Positions 29,841 through 40,486 are shown, counted from the first letter of the stretch. The stretch: DNA of 64,000 bases from Roseovarius sp. (GCA_027493545.1 JAOSKR010000005.1:28815-92814), one strand, 5' to 3'. Numbers and translations are program-made. The notes: a model not told the origin generated them from the sequence alone.

Positions 29841-30143
29841 ATGGGCGACAAGACGTTGACGAGGATGGATCTGAGCGAGGCCGTGTTCCGCGAGGTGGGC
29901 CTGTCACGCAACGATTCCGCGCAACTGGTGGAAGCCGTTCTGAACCACATATCGGATGCGCTGGTACGGGGCGAGCAGGTCAAGATCTCGTCCTTCGGCA
30001 CCTTTTCGGTGCGCGAGAAATCGGCCCGGGTCGGGCGCAACCCCAAGACCGGGCAGGAGGTGCCGATCCAGCCGCGCAGGGTGCTGACGTTCCGGCCGTC
30101 GCATCTGATGAAAGACCGCGTCGCTGCCGGCAACCGGCGCTAG
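29841..30143 (+). CDS. ihfA: Integration host factor alpha subunit
   Basis: A 100-residue HU/IHF-fold protein: [40 protein letters not shown] and [20 protein letters not shown]. The last segment is the beta-arm with the proline that intercalates in [13 protein letters not shown] is the IHF-alpha form. It bends DNA at specific sites as a heterodimer with IHF-beta. Followed at 12 bases by a MerR-type gene, the usual arrangement. Confidence 0.95.
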   Translation: MGDKTLTRMDLSEAVFREVGLSRNDSAQLVEAVLNHISDALVRGEQVKISSFGTFSVREKSARVGRNPKTGQEVPIQPRRVLTFRPSHLMKDRVAAGNRR

Positions 30144-30154
30144 CGAAGGCCCCG

Positions 30155-31042
30155 ATGGCCAAATCCGCAGACGCCTTCCGCACCATCAGCGAGGTCGCCG
30201 ACTGGCTCGAGACCCCGGCGCATGTGCTGCGTTTCTGGGAAAGCAAGTTCGCCCAGGTCAAGCCGGTCAAGCGCGCCGGCGGGCGGCGTTACTACCGGCC
30301 CCAGGACATGCGGCTGCTGGGCGGGATCAAGCGATTGCTGCACGACGAGGGCATGACCATCAAGGGCGTGCAGAAGCTCCTGCGCGACAAGGGCGTGAGG
30401 CATGTCGCCGCGCTCTCGGCGCCGCTCATCGGCGAGGATGAGGAGGATGCACGCGCCTGGGCCATGGAAGCGGCCGACTCGGCGCCGCCTGCACCTGCCC
30501 GGCCCGAACCGGCGCAAGTGCTCGATTTCCGCCGCCAGACCGCCGATCCCGCGCCCGCCGCCGCCGCGCCGGCCCCAGCGGCCGACGAACCGGCCGCGCC
30601 CGATACCGCCGATCCAGCGGCGGGCGAGCCGGCAGCCGCCGCACCGGGCACGGCACGAGCCGTGGCGGAGGCCGAATCCGCGGCGGCACCGGGCACGACC
30701 GAGGAGCCGGCGACAGGGCCTGCCCCCGCCGATCCTGGCGCCGACAAGACCCTGCCGGAAAAGACCCGGCTGCCGGCTTTCCTCAACCGCCCGTCCGAAG
30801 CGGCGGCAGAGCCTCCCGCCACCCCGCAAGAGACAGAGCCCGCCGCCGCGCCGTCGCCGCGCCCGGCAACGGTCGATGTCCCGCCCGACCCGGACGACAC
30901 CGAATTCGCCCGGCCCGGGCCGCTCAGCCGCATCACCGCTCTGCCCCGCCCCCTGCCCGCCGCCCCCGTCGCCGAGGCCATCCGCCCGCTGCTGGCGCGG
31001 CTCGATGCGCTGAGGCGGAAATCCGGCACCGATCAGCCTTGA
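30155..31042 (+). CDS. MerR-family regulator with long Pro/Ala-rich tail
   Basis: The first 85 residues are a MerR winged helix: [40 protein letters not shown] and [15 protein letters not shown]. After that comes about 180 residues of Ala/Pro/Glu-rich low-complexity sequence and a short conserved end, [19 protein letters not shown]. No effector-binding domain or metal cysteines are visible. This gene follows ihfA throughout alphaproteobacteria, but its targets are not known to me. Confidence 0.85.
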   Translation: MAKSADAFRTISEVADWLETPAHVLRFWESKFAQVKPVKRAGGRRYYRPQDMRLLGGIKRLLHDEGMTIKGVQKLLRDKGVRHVAALSAPLIGEDEEDARAWAMEAADSAPPAPARPEPAQVLDFRRQTADPAPAAAAPAPAADEPAAPDTADPAAGEPAAAAPGTARAVAEAESAAAPGTTEEPATGPAPADPGADKTLPEKTRLPAFLNRPSEAAAEPPATPQETEPAAAPSPRPATVDVPPDPDDTEFARPGPLSRITALPRPLPAAPVAEAIRPLLARLDALRRKSGTDQP

Positions 31043-31098
31043 GAAAGCGGCTTTTCCCCTTGCCCGCGCGCGCAGATCGGTTATGACACGCGGGTCGT

Positions 31099-31174
31099 CG
31101 GGCTATAGCGCAGTCTGGTAGCGCGTCCGTCTGGGGACGGGAGGTCGCAGGTTCGAATCCTGCTAGCCCGACCA
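31099..31174 (+). tRNA. tRNA-Pro (GGG), one base short in the anticodon arm
   Basis: Acceptor CGGGCTA/TAGCCCG, D arm GCGC/GCGC, T arm GCAGG/CCTGC with TTCGAAT and encoded CCA are perfect. The anticodon arm reads TCCGT CTGGGG ACGGGA and cannot form a 5-bp stem with a 7-base loop; adding one G to the GGGG run at 31133-31136 restores most of it around anticodon GGG. The gene is 76 rather than 77 bases. Identity is clear; the defect is discussed as a finding. Confidence 0.85.
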
Positions 31175-31271
31175 AGCCGCCCCGCCCCGCCCGTGTCCGC
31201 GAAGCGGTGTTCGCCACCGTCGTGGCGGCGCAACGGATGCGGACCGCCCGGAGGCCGATGGGGAAAGAGCC

Positions 31272-32345
31272 ATGACCGGAGTTCTGGCCAGCCAGCAACT
31301 GAGGGCACTCATCGCCGACGGACGGATTTCCGCGCCGCAGCCGATTCAGCCCGAACAGATCCAGCCCGCCAGCCTCGATCTGCGCCTCGGCGCCACCGCC
31401 TGGCGCGTGCGCGCCTCGTTTCTGGCCGGCCGCGAGCACGGCGTCGCCGACCGGCTGAACGAGTTCGAGATGCACCGCATCGACATCACAAACGGCGCCG
31501 TGCTGGAGAAGGGCTGCGTCTACGTGGTCGAGCTGATGGAGATGCTCGACCTGCCCGCCTCGGTGCATGCGGTGGCCAATGCAAAATCCTCGACCGGGCG
31601 CCTCGACCTGCTGACCCGCGCCATCACCGACCGGGGCTGCGAATTCGACCGCATCGCAGCGGGCTATACCGGCCCGCTTTACGCCGAAATCTGCCCGCGC
31701 TCGTTTTCGGTGCTGGTGCGCCCGGGGATGCGGCTCAACCAGATCCGGTTTCGCGACGGTCAGGCGGTGCTGGATGATGCCGAGCTCATGGCGCTGCACG
31801 AGCGCACGCCGCTCGTCGACGGGCCGGCGGTGATCTCGGACGGGCTCGGGTTTTCGGTCGACCTGCAGCCGCGCGAGGGTACACTGGTGGGCTGGCGCGC
31901 CAAGCCCCATACCGGGCTGATCGACCTCGATCTGGTGGGCCATTACGCGCCGGAGGATTTCTGGGAGGAGGTGCACAGCGACAACGGGCGCATCATCCTC
32001 GATCCCGGCGCCTTCTACATCCTGGTGAGCCGCGAGGCGGTGCATATCCCGCCGCAATACGCCGCCGAGATGGCCCCCTACCTGGCGATGGTGGGCGAAT
32101 TCCGGGTCCATTACGCGGGCTTTTTCGATCCCGGTTTCGGCCACGACGCCGCCGGCGGGGCGGGTTCGCGCGGGGTGCTCGAGGTGCGCTGCCACGAGGC
32201 GCCGTTTGTCCTCGAACACGGGCAGGTGGTGGGCCGGCTGGTCTATGAGCGGATGGATCAGGTGCCCGAACGCCTCTATGGCGCCGGGATCGCGTCAAGC
32301 TATCAGGGCCAGGGGCTCAAGCTCTCGAAGCACTTCCGCAGCTGA
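31272..32345 (+). CDS. dcd: dCTP deaminase, long alphaproteobacterial form
   Basis: A 357-residue protein, about twice the length of E. coli Dcd and apparently containing two related dUTPase-fold halves. The first has IQPASLDLRLGATAWRVRAS and ANAKSSTGRLDLLTRAITDR; the second has AYLAMVGEFRVHYAGFFDPG-like sequence and GSRGVLEVRCHEAPFVLEHG. It forms dUTP from dCTP for thymidylate supply. GGGGAAAGAGCC precedes the ATG. Intact. Confidence 0.9.
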   Translation: MTGVLASQQLRALIADGRISAPQPIQPEQIQPASLDLRLGATAWRVRASFLAGREHGVADRLNEFEMHRIDITNGAVLEKGCVYVVELMEMLDLPASVHAVANAKSSTGRLDLLTRAITDRGCEFDRIAAGYTGPLYAEICPRSFSVLVRPGMRLNQIRFRDGQAVLDDAELMALHERTPLVDGPAVISDGLGFSVDLQPREGTLVGWRAKPHTGLIDLDLVGHYAPEDFWEEVHSDNGRIILDPGAFYILVSREAVHIPPQYAAEMAPYLAMVGEFRVHYAGFFDPGFGHDAAGGAGSRGVLEVRCHEAPFVLEHGQVVGRLVYERMDQVPERLYGAGIASSYQGQGLKLSKHFRS

Positions 32346-32354
32346 AGCCGCCCC

Positions 32355-32570
32355 TCAGAACCGGCCGAAGCGGCGGGTCATGCGCAGCGTCTGGCGCATG
32401 CGCTGGCTGGCCTTGCCGGCATTCGGTGCGGCGCCGGACTGCGGCTTTGCGCCGGCATCGCCCCGGTTCATCCGCTTGCCCACCGCGCCGATGCCGGCAT
32501 TGACACCCGAACGCATCAGCCGCCGCATGACCATGCGGATCACCATGTTGATCATCCTGTTGGCGTTCAT
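32355..32570 (-). CDS. Small basic Met/Arg-rich hypothetical protein, 71 aa
   Basis: MNANRMINMVIRMVMRRLMR opens a strongly basic protein with an amphipathic Met/Arg helix; the rest (NAGIGAVGKRMNRGDAGAKP, ending RMTRRFGRF) is Gly/Ala/Arg-rich. AGGAGGGCGCG directly before the ATG fixes the start. It lies between convergent dcd and scpB. Possibly membrane- or nucleic-acid-associated; unrecognised. Confidence 0.65.
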   Translation of the reverse strand: MNANRMINMVIRMVMRRLMRSGVNAGIGAVGKRMNRGDAGAKPQSGAAPNAGKASQRMRQTLRMTRRFGRF

Positions 32571-32666
32571 CGCGCCCTCCTGTCCTGCCTGCAAACCATG
32601 AAGATAATACCGGAATATGCGGATTTGAGGGCAGTCGCGCCGAATTTTTCCGGCCACCCCCGCGAT

Positions 32667-33312
32667 TCAGTCGCCGAAAAGCCCCTCCTGGCCGTCTTCG
32701 CCGGCGTCCTCGTCCGCCCCCTCCGCATCGCCGGGCGGCGGCCGGCTGTCGAGCAGGCCGGCGGCGCGCAGCTCCTTCAGCCCCGGCAGATCGCGCGCGC
32801 TTTCCAGCCCGAAATGATCCAGGAATACCGGCGTGACCACGAATGTCACCGGCCGCCCCGGCGTACTGCGGCGGCGGCCAAAACGGATCCAGTCCAGATC
32901 CAGCAGCTGGTCGAGCGTGCCGCGGCTGACCGAGACGCCGCGGATTTCCTCGATCTCGGCGCGGGTGACAGGCTGGTGGTAGGCGACGATCGCCAGCGTC
33001 TCGATCGCCGCGCGGCTGAGCTTGCGGGTCTCCACCGTCTCCTTCTGCATCAGATAGCCCAGATCGGGGGCGGTGCGCATGGCCCAGGCCTCGCCCACCC
33101 TGACCAGATGCACGCCGCGCCCCTCGTAGCGGCGCGCGAGGCCGCTCAGCGCCCGGCCCGCGTCGCAGCCATGCGGCATCCGCGCCTCCAGTTCGGCGCA
33201 GCTGAGCGGCTCGGCACTGGCAAAGAGCATCGCCTCGCACATCCGCTCCTGTTCCGCCAGCGGCGGCGCTTCGAAAAAGGCTTTGTTCCTTTTTGTCCGT
33301 GGCTTCTGTCAC
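32667..33312 (-). CDS. scpB: Segregation and condensation protein B (one frameshift)
   Basis: ScpB is a paired winged-helix kleisin partner of SMC. From GTG at 33312 the frame gives VTEATDKKEQ, then breaks in an AT-rich run near 33280; the other frame continues FFEAPPLAEQERMCEAMLFA, IETLAIVAYHQPVTRAEIEE, IRGVSVSRGTLDQLLDLDWI and RPVTFVVTPVFLDHFGLESA, the ScpB core. Acidic tail EGADEDAGEDGQEGLFGD. Joined length about 215. It follows scpA. Confidence 0.87.
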
Positions 33313-33316
33313 GAGG

Positions 33317-34210
33317 CTAATCCAGACACATGATTTGCCGCGGCCATGCCCGTGCGTGACCTGCGATCCGTCGCGCCAGCCGCGCAATGCCGCTGCCGCT
33401 TACGCATCCGCCCCACCTTTTTCGCCGCAATTCGACCGGCGCGAAAGGCTCGGCCTGGCGCAGTTCGGCGCGGCCCTCCTTGACCAGTTCCAGCGCGGCG
33501 GCAAAGGTCGAGGCGGTGGCCGAGCGCCGCCGCGCCGGATCGGTGCCAAAGCCCTCGGGCAGGTAGCGCTCGATGTCGGTCCATTTGCCGGCATGGCCGA
33601 TGAGCCCGCGCATCCGCTCCAGCGCCTCGTCGAGCGTCCAGACCCAGTCGCGATCCATCACGTAGGGGCGGAACTCGTCGCGGGTGCGCAGGCGGGCATA
33701 GGCCTGCATCAGGTCGAGCAGCGTGGCGGTGTGGATCACCCGCTTGACGCGCATCACGTCCTCGGGGATGCCGCGGGCAAAGACGTCGCGCCCCAGCCGG
33801 TCGCGCGCCATCAGCCGCGCCGCGGCCTCGCGCATCGCCTGCAGCCGTTCGAGCTGAAACGCCAGATGCGCCGCCATTTCTTCGCCCGAAGGGCCCTCGT
33901 CGGCGGGGTCGGGCGGCAGCAGCAGGCGCGATTTGAGATAGGCGAGCCAGGCCGCCATCACCAGGTAATCGGCGGCAAGCTCGATGCGCAGCGCCTTGGC
34001 CTGCTCGACAAAGGTCAGGTACTGACGCGCGAGTTGCAGCACCGAGATCTGGCGCAGATCGACCTTCTGCGTGCGCCCCAGCGTCAGGAGCAGGTCGAGC
34101 GGCCCCTCGAAGCCGTCGACATCGACAATCAGCGCCTCGGCCGCCATGCGCTCGGCCACCGGCTCGAAGCCGCGTTCCGCCGGGCTCATTTCCTCGAAGC
34201 TGTCAGTCAT
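33317..34210 (-). CDS. scpA: Segregation and condensation protein A
   Basis: The kleisin of the SMC-ScpAB complex, chromosome condensation. MTDSFEEMSPAERGFEPVAE, then DGFEGPLDLLLTLGRTQKVD, ADYLVMAAWLAYLKSRLLLP and the C-terminal FAPVELRRK are family hallmarks. The last 30 or so codons of this frame look unlike ScpA; a +1 shift near 33425 would end the protein at 33400 as GGADA, so the C-terminus is uncertain. The ATG overlaps the nagZ stop by 8 bases. Confidence 0.88.
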   Translation of the reverse strand: MTDSFEEMSPAERGFEPVAERMAAEALIVDVDGFEGPLDLLLTLGRTQKVDLRQISVLQLARQYLTFVEQAKALRIELAADYLVMAAWLAYLKSRLLLPPDPADEGPSGEEMAAHLAFQLERLQAMREAAARLMARDRLGRDVFARGIPEDVMRVKRVIHTATLLDLMQAYARLRTRDEFRPYVMDRDWVWTLDEALERMRGLIGHAGKWTDIERYLPEGFGTDPARRRSATASTFAAALELVKEGRAELRQAEPFAPVELRRKRWGGCVSGSGIARLARRIAGHARAWPRQIMCLD

Positions 34211-35213
34211 CATCGCCGCGCCCATCCGTCAGCGTCTCAAGTCTTGCCGCCAGCGCGGGAATGTCAACCGCGTCCGGCGCCTTGCGCGCCGTCAGCGCGC
34301 GCTCGGCCCGGGCCTGCGCGGCGGCGGAAAACCGCCCCGCCGCCTCGGCCACGGCGCGCTTTTCGTCGGCCGTGCCGTTGCAGAAGAGCACCGCGTCGCA
34401 CCCCGCCGCCAGCGCCTCGCGCGCGGTTTGCGCGGGCTCACCCGCCAGCGCGTTCATCCCGATATCGTCGGTCATGATCAGCCCGCCAAAGCCGATCTCG
34501 TCGCGGATGAGCCCCATCATCACCGGCGACAGCGTCGCCGGGCGGTCGTCGAAGGCGGGATAGACCACATGCGCGGTCATCGCCATCGGCAAGTCGGCCA
34601 GCGCCGCGAAGGGGGCGAAGTCGACCGCGCGCAGCGCCTCGCGCGGCGCCTCGGCCACCGGCAAGGCCAGGTGGCTGTCGACCGTCGCGCGACCGTGCCC
34701 GGGGATATGCTTGAGCACCGGCAGCACCCCGCCGGCGAGCAGCCCGCGCGCCACCGCGCGCCCGATCCGCGCCACCGCCCCCGGATCGGTGCCGTAGCAG
34801 CGGTTTTTCAGAAAGGCGTGCGTGGCGGCGGAGGCCACGTCCGTGAGCGGCGCGCAGTTGGTGTCGATGCCGCAGGCGCGCAGCTCGGCCGCGATCAGGC
34901 GATAACGCAGATACATCGCCTCTTCGGCGCGCGGCCCGGCGGCGGCGACATGATCGAGCGGCGCCGGCCAGGTGCGCCAGTGCGGCGGGCAAAGCCGTGC
35001 CACCCGCCCGCCTTCCTGGTCGATCAGGATCGGCGCCTCGCGGCCGACGCAGGCGCGCAACTCGGCGCAAAGCGCCGCCAGTTGCGCGGGGCTTTCGACA
35101 TTGCGCGCAAAAAGGATGAAGCCGAACGGATCGGCGGCGGCGAAGAACCGCCGTTCGTCCTGCGTCAGGTGCGGCCCTGCGGGATCGAGGATGCAGGCGC
35201 CGAAATGGCTCAC
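34203..35213 (-). CDS. nagZ: Beta-N-acetylhexosaminidase NagZ
   Basis: A 336-residue GH3 enzyme that removes GlcNAc from anhydro-muropeptides in the cytosol during wall recycling. Motifs: PILIDQEGGRVARL, KHIPGHGRATVDSHLALP (catalytic His in the flexible loop) and LIMTDDIGMNAL (nucleophile Asp). The GTG start overlaps the upstream stop (GTGA) and is preferred to the ATG seven codons earlier. It sits between a SPOR protein and scpA, a common alphaproteobacterial order. Confidence 0.93.
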   Translation of the reverse strand: MSHFGACILDPAGPHLTQDERRFFAAADPFGFILFARNVESPAQLAALCAELRACVGREAPILIDQEGGRVARLCPPHWRTWPAPLDHVAAAGPRAEEAMYLRYRLIAAELRACGIDTNCAPLTDVASAATHAFLKNRCYGTDPGAVARIGRAVARGLLAGGVLPVLKHIPGHGRATVDSHLALPVAEAPREALRAVDFAPFAALADLPMAMTAHVVYPAFDDRPATLSPVMMGLIRDEIGFGGLIMTDDIGMNALAGEPAQTAREALAAGCDAVLFCNGTADEKRAVAEAAGRFSAAAQARAERALTARKAPDAVDIPALAARLETLTDGRGDDD

Positions 35214-36094
35214 CGCACAACCACGGGGATGCACTCGGCCCGCTCAGACACCAGCACCGAACAGAACCGGCGCGCATCGCCGAGATCGGCGAATCCCATG
35301 GCGCGGAGCCGGAAAAAGGTGCGCCCGCCGCTCTCGGCCTTCTGGATCACGCGGTCCTTGTCGGCAAGATACTCGTCGAAGCGCCCGGCCAGCCGGTTCC
35401 ATTCCCGGATCGCGATCTCGCGGCTGGCAAAGGCGCCAAGCTGCGCCAGCCTGGTGCCGGCGGCGATGGTCGCGGGGTCGACATCGCGCACCGTGGCGCC
35501 GCTCACTGCCGCCAGCGCCACCGCCTCGGGGCTGGTGGCGAGGGTGCCGGGGCGGATGCGCGGGCGCAGCGAGCGACCGATGCCGCCGGAGACGGGTGCC
35601 GGTGCGTCCCCGGCGCGGCTGGCGCCGGCCTCATCGCCCGGCAGATCCTCGATCGGCGCCACGCTCGCGGCGATAGTCTCGGCCAGGGTCGCGGCGGGGA
35701 CAGGCGACGGCGCGGCTGCGGGCGACGCGCTCGCGCGCGTGGCCCGTGCCTCGCGCCTCACCGACGCCAGCGTCAGGTCGAGCGGTTCGGGCGCCAGGAT
35801 CAGCCGGTCGGGCGGCGCGTCGGCCGCGCCATCCGCCAGCACGGCGTTGACCGACAACCCCTGATGCGAGGCCTGCTGGCCGCCCGGGTCTTCGGGCGCG
35901 ACCCGCATCGGCCCCTGCGCCGCGCGCACCACCGGCACGCCGCTGACATCGCGCACCACCATCCGGTAGCCCCAGGCCCCGATCCCGATCACCAGCGCCA
36001 GCGACGTGATCGCGCCCGCCAGGTTGAACAGAAAGGTCAGCGAAGCCGCCCGCCCCGCCTCTTCGTCGGAATGGATGTCAAATGCATCTGCCAT
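35210..36094 (-). CDS. SPOR-domain protein with one membrane anchor
   Basis: A 294-residue bitopic protein. Residues 25-47 (FLFNLAGAITSLALVIGIGA) are a single membrane span after a short cytosolic N-terminus. A long Ala/Pro-rich periplasmic linker follows and the C-terminal 75 residues (LAQLGAFASREIAIREWNRL to CSVLVSERAECIPVVVR) form a SPOR domain, which binds denuded septal peptidoglycan. It lies between argS and nagZ, with an 87-base gap to argS. Confidence 0.87.
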   Translation of the reverse strand: MADAFDIHSDEEAGRAASLTFLFNLAGAITSLALVIGIGAWGYRMVVRDVSGVPVVRAAQGPMRVAPEDPGGQQASHQGLSVNAVLADGAADAPPDRLILAPEPLDLTLASVRREARATRASASPAAAPSPVPAATLAETIAASVAPIEDLPGDEAGASRAGDAPAPVSGGIGRSLRPRIRPGTLATSPEAVALAAVSGATVRDVDPATIAAGTRLAQLGAFASREIAIREWNRLAGRFDEYLADKDRVIQKAESGGRTFFRLRAMGFADLGDARRFCSVLVSERAECIPVVVR

Positions 36095-36181
36095 CTCTCG
36101 CCTCGCCCCGCCCGGCGATGCGCTGCCGCCAGACCGTTGATTGCTGCCTCAGGTGCCCGGCGGTTCGCTGGAGAACGCGCC

Positions 36182-37927
36182 TCAGCGCATCTCGTCCACC
36201 GGTGTCACGCCAAGAATACCAAGACCGGCCGAAATGACAACGGCCACGGCCCGCACCAGTGCGATTTTGGTCTGTGACGTGGCCGGCGCGTCCTCCTGCA
36301 GAAAGCGCAGGGCGGGCTCGTCATGGCCGCGGTTCCAGAGCGTGTGCAGCTCGCTCGCCAGATCGTAGAGGTAGAAGGCGACACGATGGGGCTCGTGCGT
36401 GCGCGCCGCGGTCTCGATCAGGCGCGGCCATTCGCCGAGCTTGCGCGCGACGCCCAGCTCGGCCTCGTGGGTGAGATCCGCCAGATCCACAGCCGCCAGC
36501 GTCGCATCCGAAACGTCGATCCCCGCGGCCTCGGCCTTGCGCAGCACCGAGCACACCCGGGCATGGGCGTACTGGACGTAGAAAACCGGGTTCTCGCGGG
36601 TCTGTTCCAGCACCTTGTCGAAGTCGAAGTCGAGCGGCGCATCGTTCTTGCGCGTCAGCATCACGAAGCGGGTGACGTCCGGACCCACCTGATCGACCAC
36701 ATCGCGCAGGGTCACGAACGTGCCGGCGCGTTTCGACATCTTGAAGGGTTCGCCGTTCTTGTAGAGCCGCACCAGCTGCGTCAGCTTGATGTCGAGCGGT
36801 ACCTTGCCGTCGCTCAGCGCGCTGACGGCCGCCTTCATGCGCTTGACATAGCCGCCGTGATCGGCGCCGAACACATCGATCAGCGCATCGAAGCCTCTGG
36901 AAATCTTGTCGAAATGATAGGCGATGTCGGGCGCGAAATAGGTCCAGCTGCCATCGGACTTGCGAACCGGGCGGTCGATGTCGTCGCCATGCGCGGATGA
37001 GCGGAAGAGCGTCTGCTGGCGCGGCTCCCAGTCCTCGGGCAGCTTGCCCTTGGGCGGCTCGAGCATGCCCTCGTAGATCAGCCCCTTGTCCCGAAGCGCC
37101 TTGAGCGCCTCCTCGATGCGGCCGGTGCCGTAGAGCGACTTTTCGGAAAAGAACACGTCCATCCTGACGCCGAGCGCGGCAAGATCCTCGCGGATGAGGT
37201 CCATCATCGCGTCGGTGGCAAAGGCGCGCACCTCGTCCAGCCAGACCGCCTCGGGCTGATCGACCCAGGCCGCGCCGACCTTTTCCTTCAGCGCCTCGCC
37301 CACCGGCCTGAGATAGTCGCCGGGATAGGTGCCGTCCTCGAAGGCGACCTCGTGGCCCTGCGCCTCGAGATAGCGCAGATAGACCGAGCGGGCCAGAACA
37401 TCGACCTGCGCGCCGCCGTCGTTGATGTAGTATTCGCGCGTCACCTCGAAACCGGCATGGGCCAGAAGGCTCGCCAGCGCGTCGCCGAAGACGGCGCCGC
37501 GGGTGTGGCCGACATGCAGCGGCCCGGTGGGATTGGCCGAGACGAATTCGACGTTGACCCGCCGCCCCTGCCCCATCATCGAGCGGCCGAAATCGGCGCG
37601 CTGGGTCAGCGCGGCACGGATCACCCCGTGCCAGAGCGCGTCCGCCAGCCGCAGGTTCAGGAACCCCGGACCCGCGACCTCGGCCGCCGCGATGCGGCCA
37701 TCCGACAGCAGGCGCCCGACCAGCGCCCCGGCGATGTCGCGCGGCTTTTGCCCGGCGGGCTTGGCCAGCACCATCGCGGCGTTGGTGGCCATGTCGCCAT
37801 GCAGGGCATCGCGCGGCGGCTCGACCGTGATCGCGGCGGTGTCAAGGTCCGCGGGCAGCTTGCCCGCCGCCTGCATCGCCGCGACCGCATCGAGCACGAG
37901 GGCGCGAATATCGGTGAAAAGGTTCAT
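36182..37927 (-). CDS. argS: Arginyl-tRNA synthetase
   Basis: An intact 581-residue class I synthetase. The HIGH motif is in [20 protein letters not shown] and the KMSKS counterpart is [15 protein letters not shown]. The N-terminal Add-1 domain and the C-terminal DALR anticodon-binding domain ([20 protein letters not shown] to VTPVDEMR) are complete. [20 protein letters not shown] is the chosen start, which gives family length. Intactness of this long gene shows that indels are frequent but not universal. Confidence 0.97.
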   Translation of the reverse strand: MNLFTDIRALVLDAVAAMQAAGKLPADLDTAAITVEPPRDALHGDMATNAAMVLAKPAGQKPRDIAGALVGRLLSDGRIAAAEVAGPGFLNLRLADALWHGVIRAALTQRADFGRSMMGQGRRVNVEFVSANPTGPLHVGHTRGAVFGDALASLLAHAGFEVTREYYINDGGAQVDVLARSVYLRYLEAQGHEVAFEDGTYPGDYLRPVGEALKEKVGAAWVDQPEAVWLDEVRAFATDAMMDLIREDLAALGVRMDVFFSEKSLYGTGRIEEALKALRDKGLIYEGMLEPPKGKLPEDWEPRQQTLFRSSAHGDDIDRPVRKSDGSWTYFAPDIAYHFDKISRGFDALIDVFGADHGGYVKRMKAAVSALSDGKVPLDIKLTQLVRLYKNGEPFKMSKRAGTFVTLRDVVDQVGPDVTRFVMLTRKNDAPLDFDFDKVLEQTRENPVFYVQYAHARVCSVLRKAEAAGIDVSDATLAAVDLADLTHEAELGVARKLGEWPRLIETAARTHEPHRVAFYLYDLASELHTLWNRGHDEPALRFLQEDAPATSQTKIALVRAVAVVISAGLGILGVTPVDEMR

Positions 37928-37980
37928 GGCGCTCTTACCCCTCAGGTTCCGCGAGGGGTTTACCACCGCCAGCCCCGGCG

Positions 37981-39146
37981 TCAATCACGCCGCTCGCCGG
38001 CCCCGCCCGGCCCGCCAAGCAGGCGCGCGTGTTCCTGCAGCGCGAAACGGTCGGTCATCCCCGAGATGTAATCGCTGACCAGCCGCGCCAGCGCGGTCTC
38101 GCCCTGCGTCCCGGCGAGCGCGCCCTGCCAGCGGGCGGGCAGGTGGCGGGGCTTGTCCATGTAGAAGGGGAAAAGCTCATTGACGACGCGGGTGACCTGC
38201 GCGCGCATCCGCATGACCTCGGGTGCGCGGTACATGCGGGCGAAGAGAAAATCGCGGATCCGGTTCAGATCGGCCCAGCACGCGGGTGAAAAGCGGATCA
38301 CCGGCCGGCCCAGATGGCGCACCGCCACGGCGCTCCGGGGGCGGCGTCGGCGAGAATGGCGCGCGAGGTTTCGATGACATCGGCCACCATCACGCCAAAG
38401 ACCCGGCGCAGCGCCTCGTGCCGGCGGCGATAGGGATCAAGCCCCGGCCAGAGGCGGTCGACCTCCCCATACGCGTCGCCGACGATGGGCAGGGCGCGGA
38501 TGTCGGCCTCGTCGAAAAGCCCCGCACGCAGCCCGTCATGGAGGTCATGGTTGTTGTAGGCGATATCGTCCGCAAGTGCCGCGACCTGCGCCTCGGCCCC
38601 GGCATGGGTGGCGAGTTCCAGATCGTGGCGCGCCGCGTATTCGGCCAGCGCCCAAGGCAGATCACCGGTCACCGGGCCATTGTGCTTGGCGATGCCCTCG
38701 AGCGTCTCCCAGCTCAGGTTGAGCCCGTCGAACGCGGCGTAGTGGCGTTCGAGCGAGGTGACGATGCGCAGCGCCTGGGCGTTGTGATCGAACCCGCCAT
38801 GGGGCGCCATCAGCGCATCAAGCGCCTCCTCGCCGGTGTGGCCAAAGGGCGTGTGCCCGAGATCGTGCGCCAGCGCCACCGCCTCGGTCAGCCCGTCATT
38901 CAGCCCCAGCGCCCCGGCGATGGTGCGCGCCACCTGCGCCACCTCGATGGAATGGGTGAGCCTTGTGCGGAAATAGTCGCCCTCGTGCTCGACGAAGACC
39001 TGGGTCTTGTGTTTGAGCCGGCGAAAGGCGCTGGAATGGATGATCCGGTCCCGGTCCCGCTGAAAGCAGGAGCGAAAGGCGCTTTCTTCCTCGGCCACCA
39101 GCCGCCCGCGCGTTTGCGCGGGGTCGGCGGCGTAGACGTTCTGCAT
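37981..39146 (-). CDS. dgt: dNTP triphosphohydrolase, Dgt-like (one frameshift)
   Basis: An HD-domain enzyme that cleaves dNTPs to nucleoside plus triphosphate. [60 protein letters not shown] and [19 protein letters not shown] carry the H...HD...D metal ligands. The frame breaks near 38335 in a G/C run; the other frame adds [20 protein letters not shown] and a helical C-terminus. Joined length about 388. Divergent from the A-type carrier gene. Confidence 0.88.
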
Positions 39147-39226
39147 CGCGGCCATCCTTGTCGCCCGGTCCCGAGAGGCATATATTCCATCGCGAACCCG
39201 GACGAAACCGCATGGGAAGGGCCGAG

Positions 39227-39550
39227 ATGGATCTGCCACCGAAAGTCACCGAGCGCGCCTTTGCCCGCCTCGCCGAGATCGGCGCCGGCGGCGAGGGTCA
39301 GGCGCTGCGCATCGCCGTCGAGGGCGGCGGGTGTTCGGGCTTCCAGTACGACATCCGCCTCGACCGGCCATCCGACGACGATCTGGTGCTCGAGGGCCAG
39401 GGCGAAAGGGTCGTGGTGGACAGCGTGTCGCTGCCGTTCCTGTCGGGCGCCGTGATCGACTTCACCGAAGAGTTGATCGGCGCGCGCTTCACCATCGAGA
39501 ACCCCAACGCCGCGTCATCGTGCGGCTGCGGCACGTCGTTTTCGCTCTGA
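39227..39550 (+). CDS. erpA: A-type Fe-S cluster carrier (IscA/ErpA family)
   Basis: A 107-residue protein, [20 protein letters not shown], with the three cluster cysteines in [14 protein letters not shown] and [11 protein letters not shown]. It passes clusters from the SUF scaffold to targets. GGAAGGGCCGAG precedes the ATG at 39227; ATG at 39212 is less well placed. The erpA symbol is by similarity and could equally be an IscA/SufA. Intact. Confidence 0.88.
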   Translation: MDLPPKVTERAFARLAEIGAGGEGQALRIAVEGGGCSGFQYDIRLDRPSDDDLVLEGQGERVVVDSVSLPFLSGAVIDFTEELIGARFTIENPNAASSCGCGTSFSL

Positions 39551-39572
39551 TTCCCGATCGAACGGTCGCGGC

Positions 39573-40486
39573 TCACTCGGCGGGCACGGCATGCACCGGC
39601 GCGCCCGGGCGGGCCTGATCCCAGACCAGCCACGAGCCGGCGCCGATGACCACCGCCGCGCCGAGCCACACCGCCGCCCCCGGCCATTCACCGAATGCCA
39701 CCGCGCCGATCACCACCATCCACAGGAACTGCAGGTTCATCAGCGGCGTGACCACATAGGCCGGCAGCAGCCGCAGGGCCGCCACCAGCACCCAGCGCGC
39801 GCCGAAGAGCAGGACCGCATAGCCCAGCGCCCAGCCCAGGTCGGCCAGCCCCATCGGCACCCAGACGAAGGGCAGCGCACAGGCCATCACCGCCATCAGC
39901 GCGAGATTGGGATAGAAGACCTGCGCCAGCAGGTTGTCGTCGCGCCGCCCGATAAAGCGCGAGGCGACCATTGACACCGTACCCAGCAGCACCGCCGCCA
40001 GCGCCATCAGGTGCCCGGCATTCACGCTGCCGAGCCCGCCGGGAAAGAGACAGAGCACCCCGGCGGTGCCCAATCCCAGCGCCGCCCAGACCTGCGGGCG
40101 CACCGGCTCGCCCAGCACCGGGCCCGACATCAGCGCCGCCAGGAGCGGAATGAGCGCGATGAAGAGAAAGACCTCGGCGAAGGGCAGCAGGCGAAAGGCG
40201 TAGAAAAACGCCACCGAGCCCAGCACCGTGGCCAGGGCGCGAACCGCCATCGCGCGCGGACAGCGTGTCGCCACCCCGCGCCAGCGCCCCTCGCGCCGGT
40301 TGGCCGCCAGGCTCAGGAGCGCCACCACCCCGCCCGAGAGCGCAAAGAGCTGCGGCGCGGCATAACTGGTGGCAAAGAGCTTGGTAATGCCGTCGGCGGT
40401 GGCGATCAGGGCGGTGTAAAGAGCGTCAGCGCCACCCCCGCCAGAGCTGCGGCGGGCAGCGCCCGGCGGGCCGCGAGCACGGTCAT
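39573..40486 (-). CDS. EamA/DMT-family permease (one frameshift)
   Basis: A drug/metabolite transporter with about ten membrane spans. MTVLAARRALPAAALAGVAL starts at 40486; a break near 40415 moves to the frame TALIATADGITKLFATSYAA through VFLFIALIPLLAALMSGPVL and FLWMVVIGAVAFGEWPGAAV. Two EamA halves of five spans are visible. The ATG overlaps the upstream stop (ATGA), so it is co-translated with the 40483-41604 protein of unknown function. Substrate unknown. Confidence 0.8.
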
